Source: Isochrysis galbana (taxonomy: Eukaryota; Haptophyta; Isochrysidales; Isochrysidaceae). Taken from it: DNA of 64,000 bases. Every line of letters begins with the position of its first letter. Position 1 is the first letter of the stretch. This document shows positions 63,796 through 64,000 of this stretch, piece by piece. The stretch spans positions 6,764,095 to 6,828,094 of the forward strand of contig CM030935.1 of NCBI GenBank assembly GCA_018136815.1, in the 5' to 3' direction. Both the position numbers and the translations under genes were made by a program. The notes beneath the pieces were generated by a model. That model did no database searches. It was not told the origin of the DNA and was given only the letters and a program-made list of their open reading frames with translations.

Positions 63796-64000
63796 TTGTG
63801 CACACGCGCTCCAACAAATTTTGCATGTTAGTTACCTGTCGCATTCGCGAATCGACACTCGTTAGGCTTCGCTCTTCTCTTCGTCGTTCGGTATTTATCG
63901 TTATAATCCTCTCGTTCTCGTTCTCGGTCAAAAGCTTCGCTTGGATGCATGGGATCATGGGTTGTGGAGCGCCCTCTCTCTTTCTCTCGAAAGAGAAGGG

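Overview
The window looks like nuclear DNA of a GC-rich alga with a secondary plastid; a haptophyte is my best guess. Genes are split by short GT-AG introns. Two plastid-type proteins have N-termini resembling bipartite signal-plus-transit sequences, and one of them is a ferrochelatase with a C-terminal chlorophyll-binding domain, a plastid and cyanobacterial architecture. Intergenic DNA is full of CT/GA and poly-G tracts, hAT-type and retrotransposon remnants, and short dispersed repeats. Species is not determinable from the sequence alone.

Layout. 0-10.2 kb: a decayed Ty3/gypsy retrotransposon on the minus strand, cut by the window edge, carrying an extra domain that resembles phage-type C5-DNA-methylase proteins between gag and protease. 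10.5-13.1 kb: a SINE-like head, several tandem arrays and a 14-copy 63-bp minisatellite. 13.2-15.7 kb: a three-exon acidic nuclear-type protein. 16-20.6 kb: repeats, a copia remnant and a hAT-like element with an 8-bp target duplication. 20.6-22.1 kb: an MSS51-C-like protein. 23-29.9 kb: a large minus-strand chromatin gene with a CW zinc finger and three RFD(RFTS)-like modules. 30-35 kb: low complexity and transposons. 35.0-38.5 kb: an ABCG transporter. 40.6-44.5 kb: a plastid coiled-coil protein, head to head with a ferrochelatase-CAB gene (45.1-47.3 kb). 48-50 kb: nested transposons and a BED/hAT transposase fragment. 50.8-51.4 kb: a cyclin. 51.6-53.9 kb: more elements, including copies of sequences seen at 10-12 kb. 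54.7-56.1 kb: cysteine synthase. 57.1 kb: histone H4 with a long novel tail. 58.1-59.3 kb: an LRR protein. 61.0-63.3 kb: a TPR-Kelch protein.

The strongest observations are: a retrotransposon that has captured a phage-type methylase-like domain; a ferrochelatase-CAB protein in which both classical catalytic residues (His and Glu) are replaced; an H4 with a Pro/Ser/Gly-rich tail extension of roughly 75 residues; a plastid coiled-coil gene built from near-identical phase-0 exons; and hAT-like TIR elements that carry tRNA-like Pol III cassettes. Exon models were built by hand from splice signals and frame continuity. Those for the ferrochelatase, coiled-coil, cysteine synthase, TPR-Kelch, MSS51-like and ABCG genes join in frame throughout; that of the 23-29.9 kb gene is only partly resolved.
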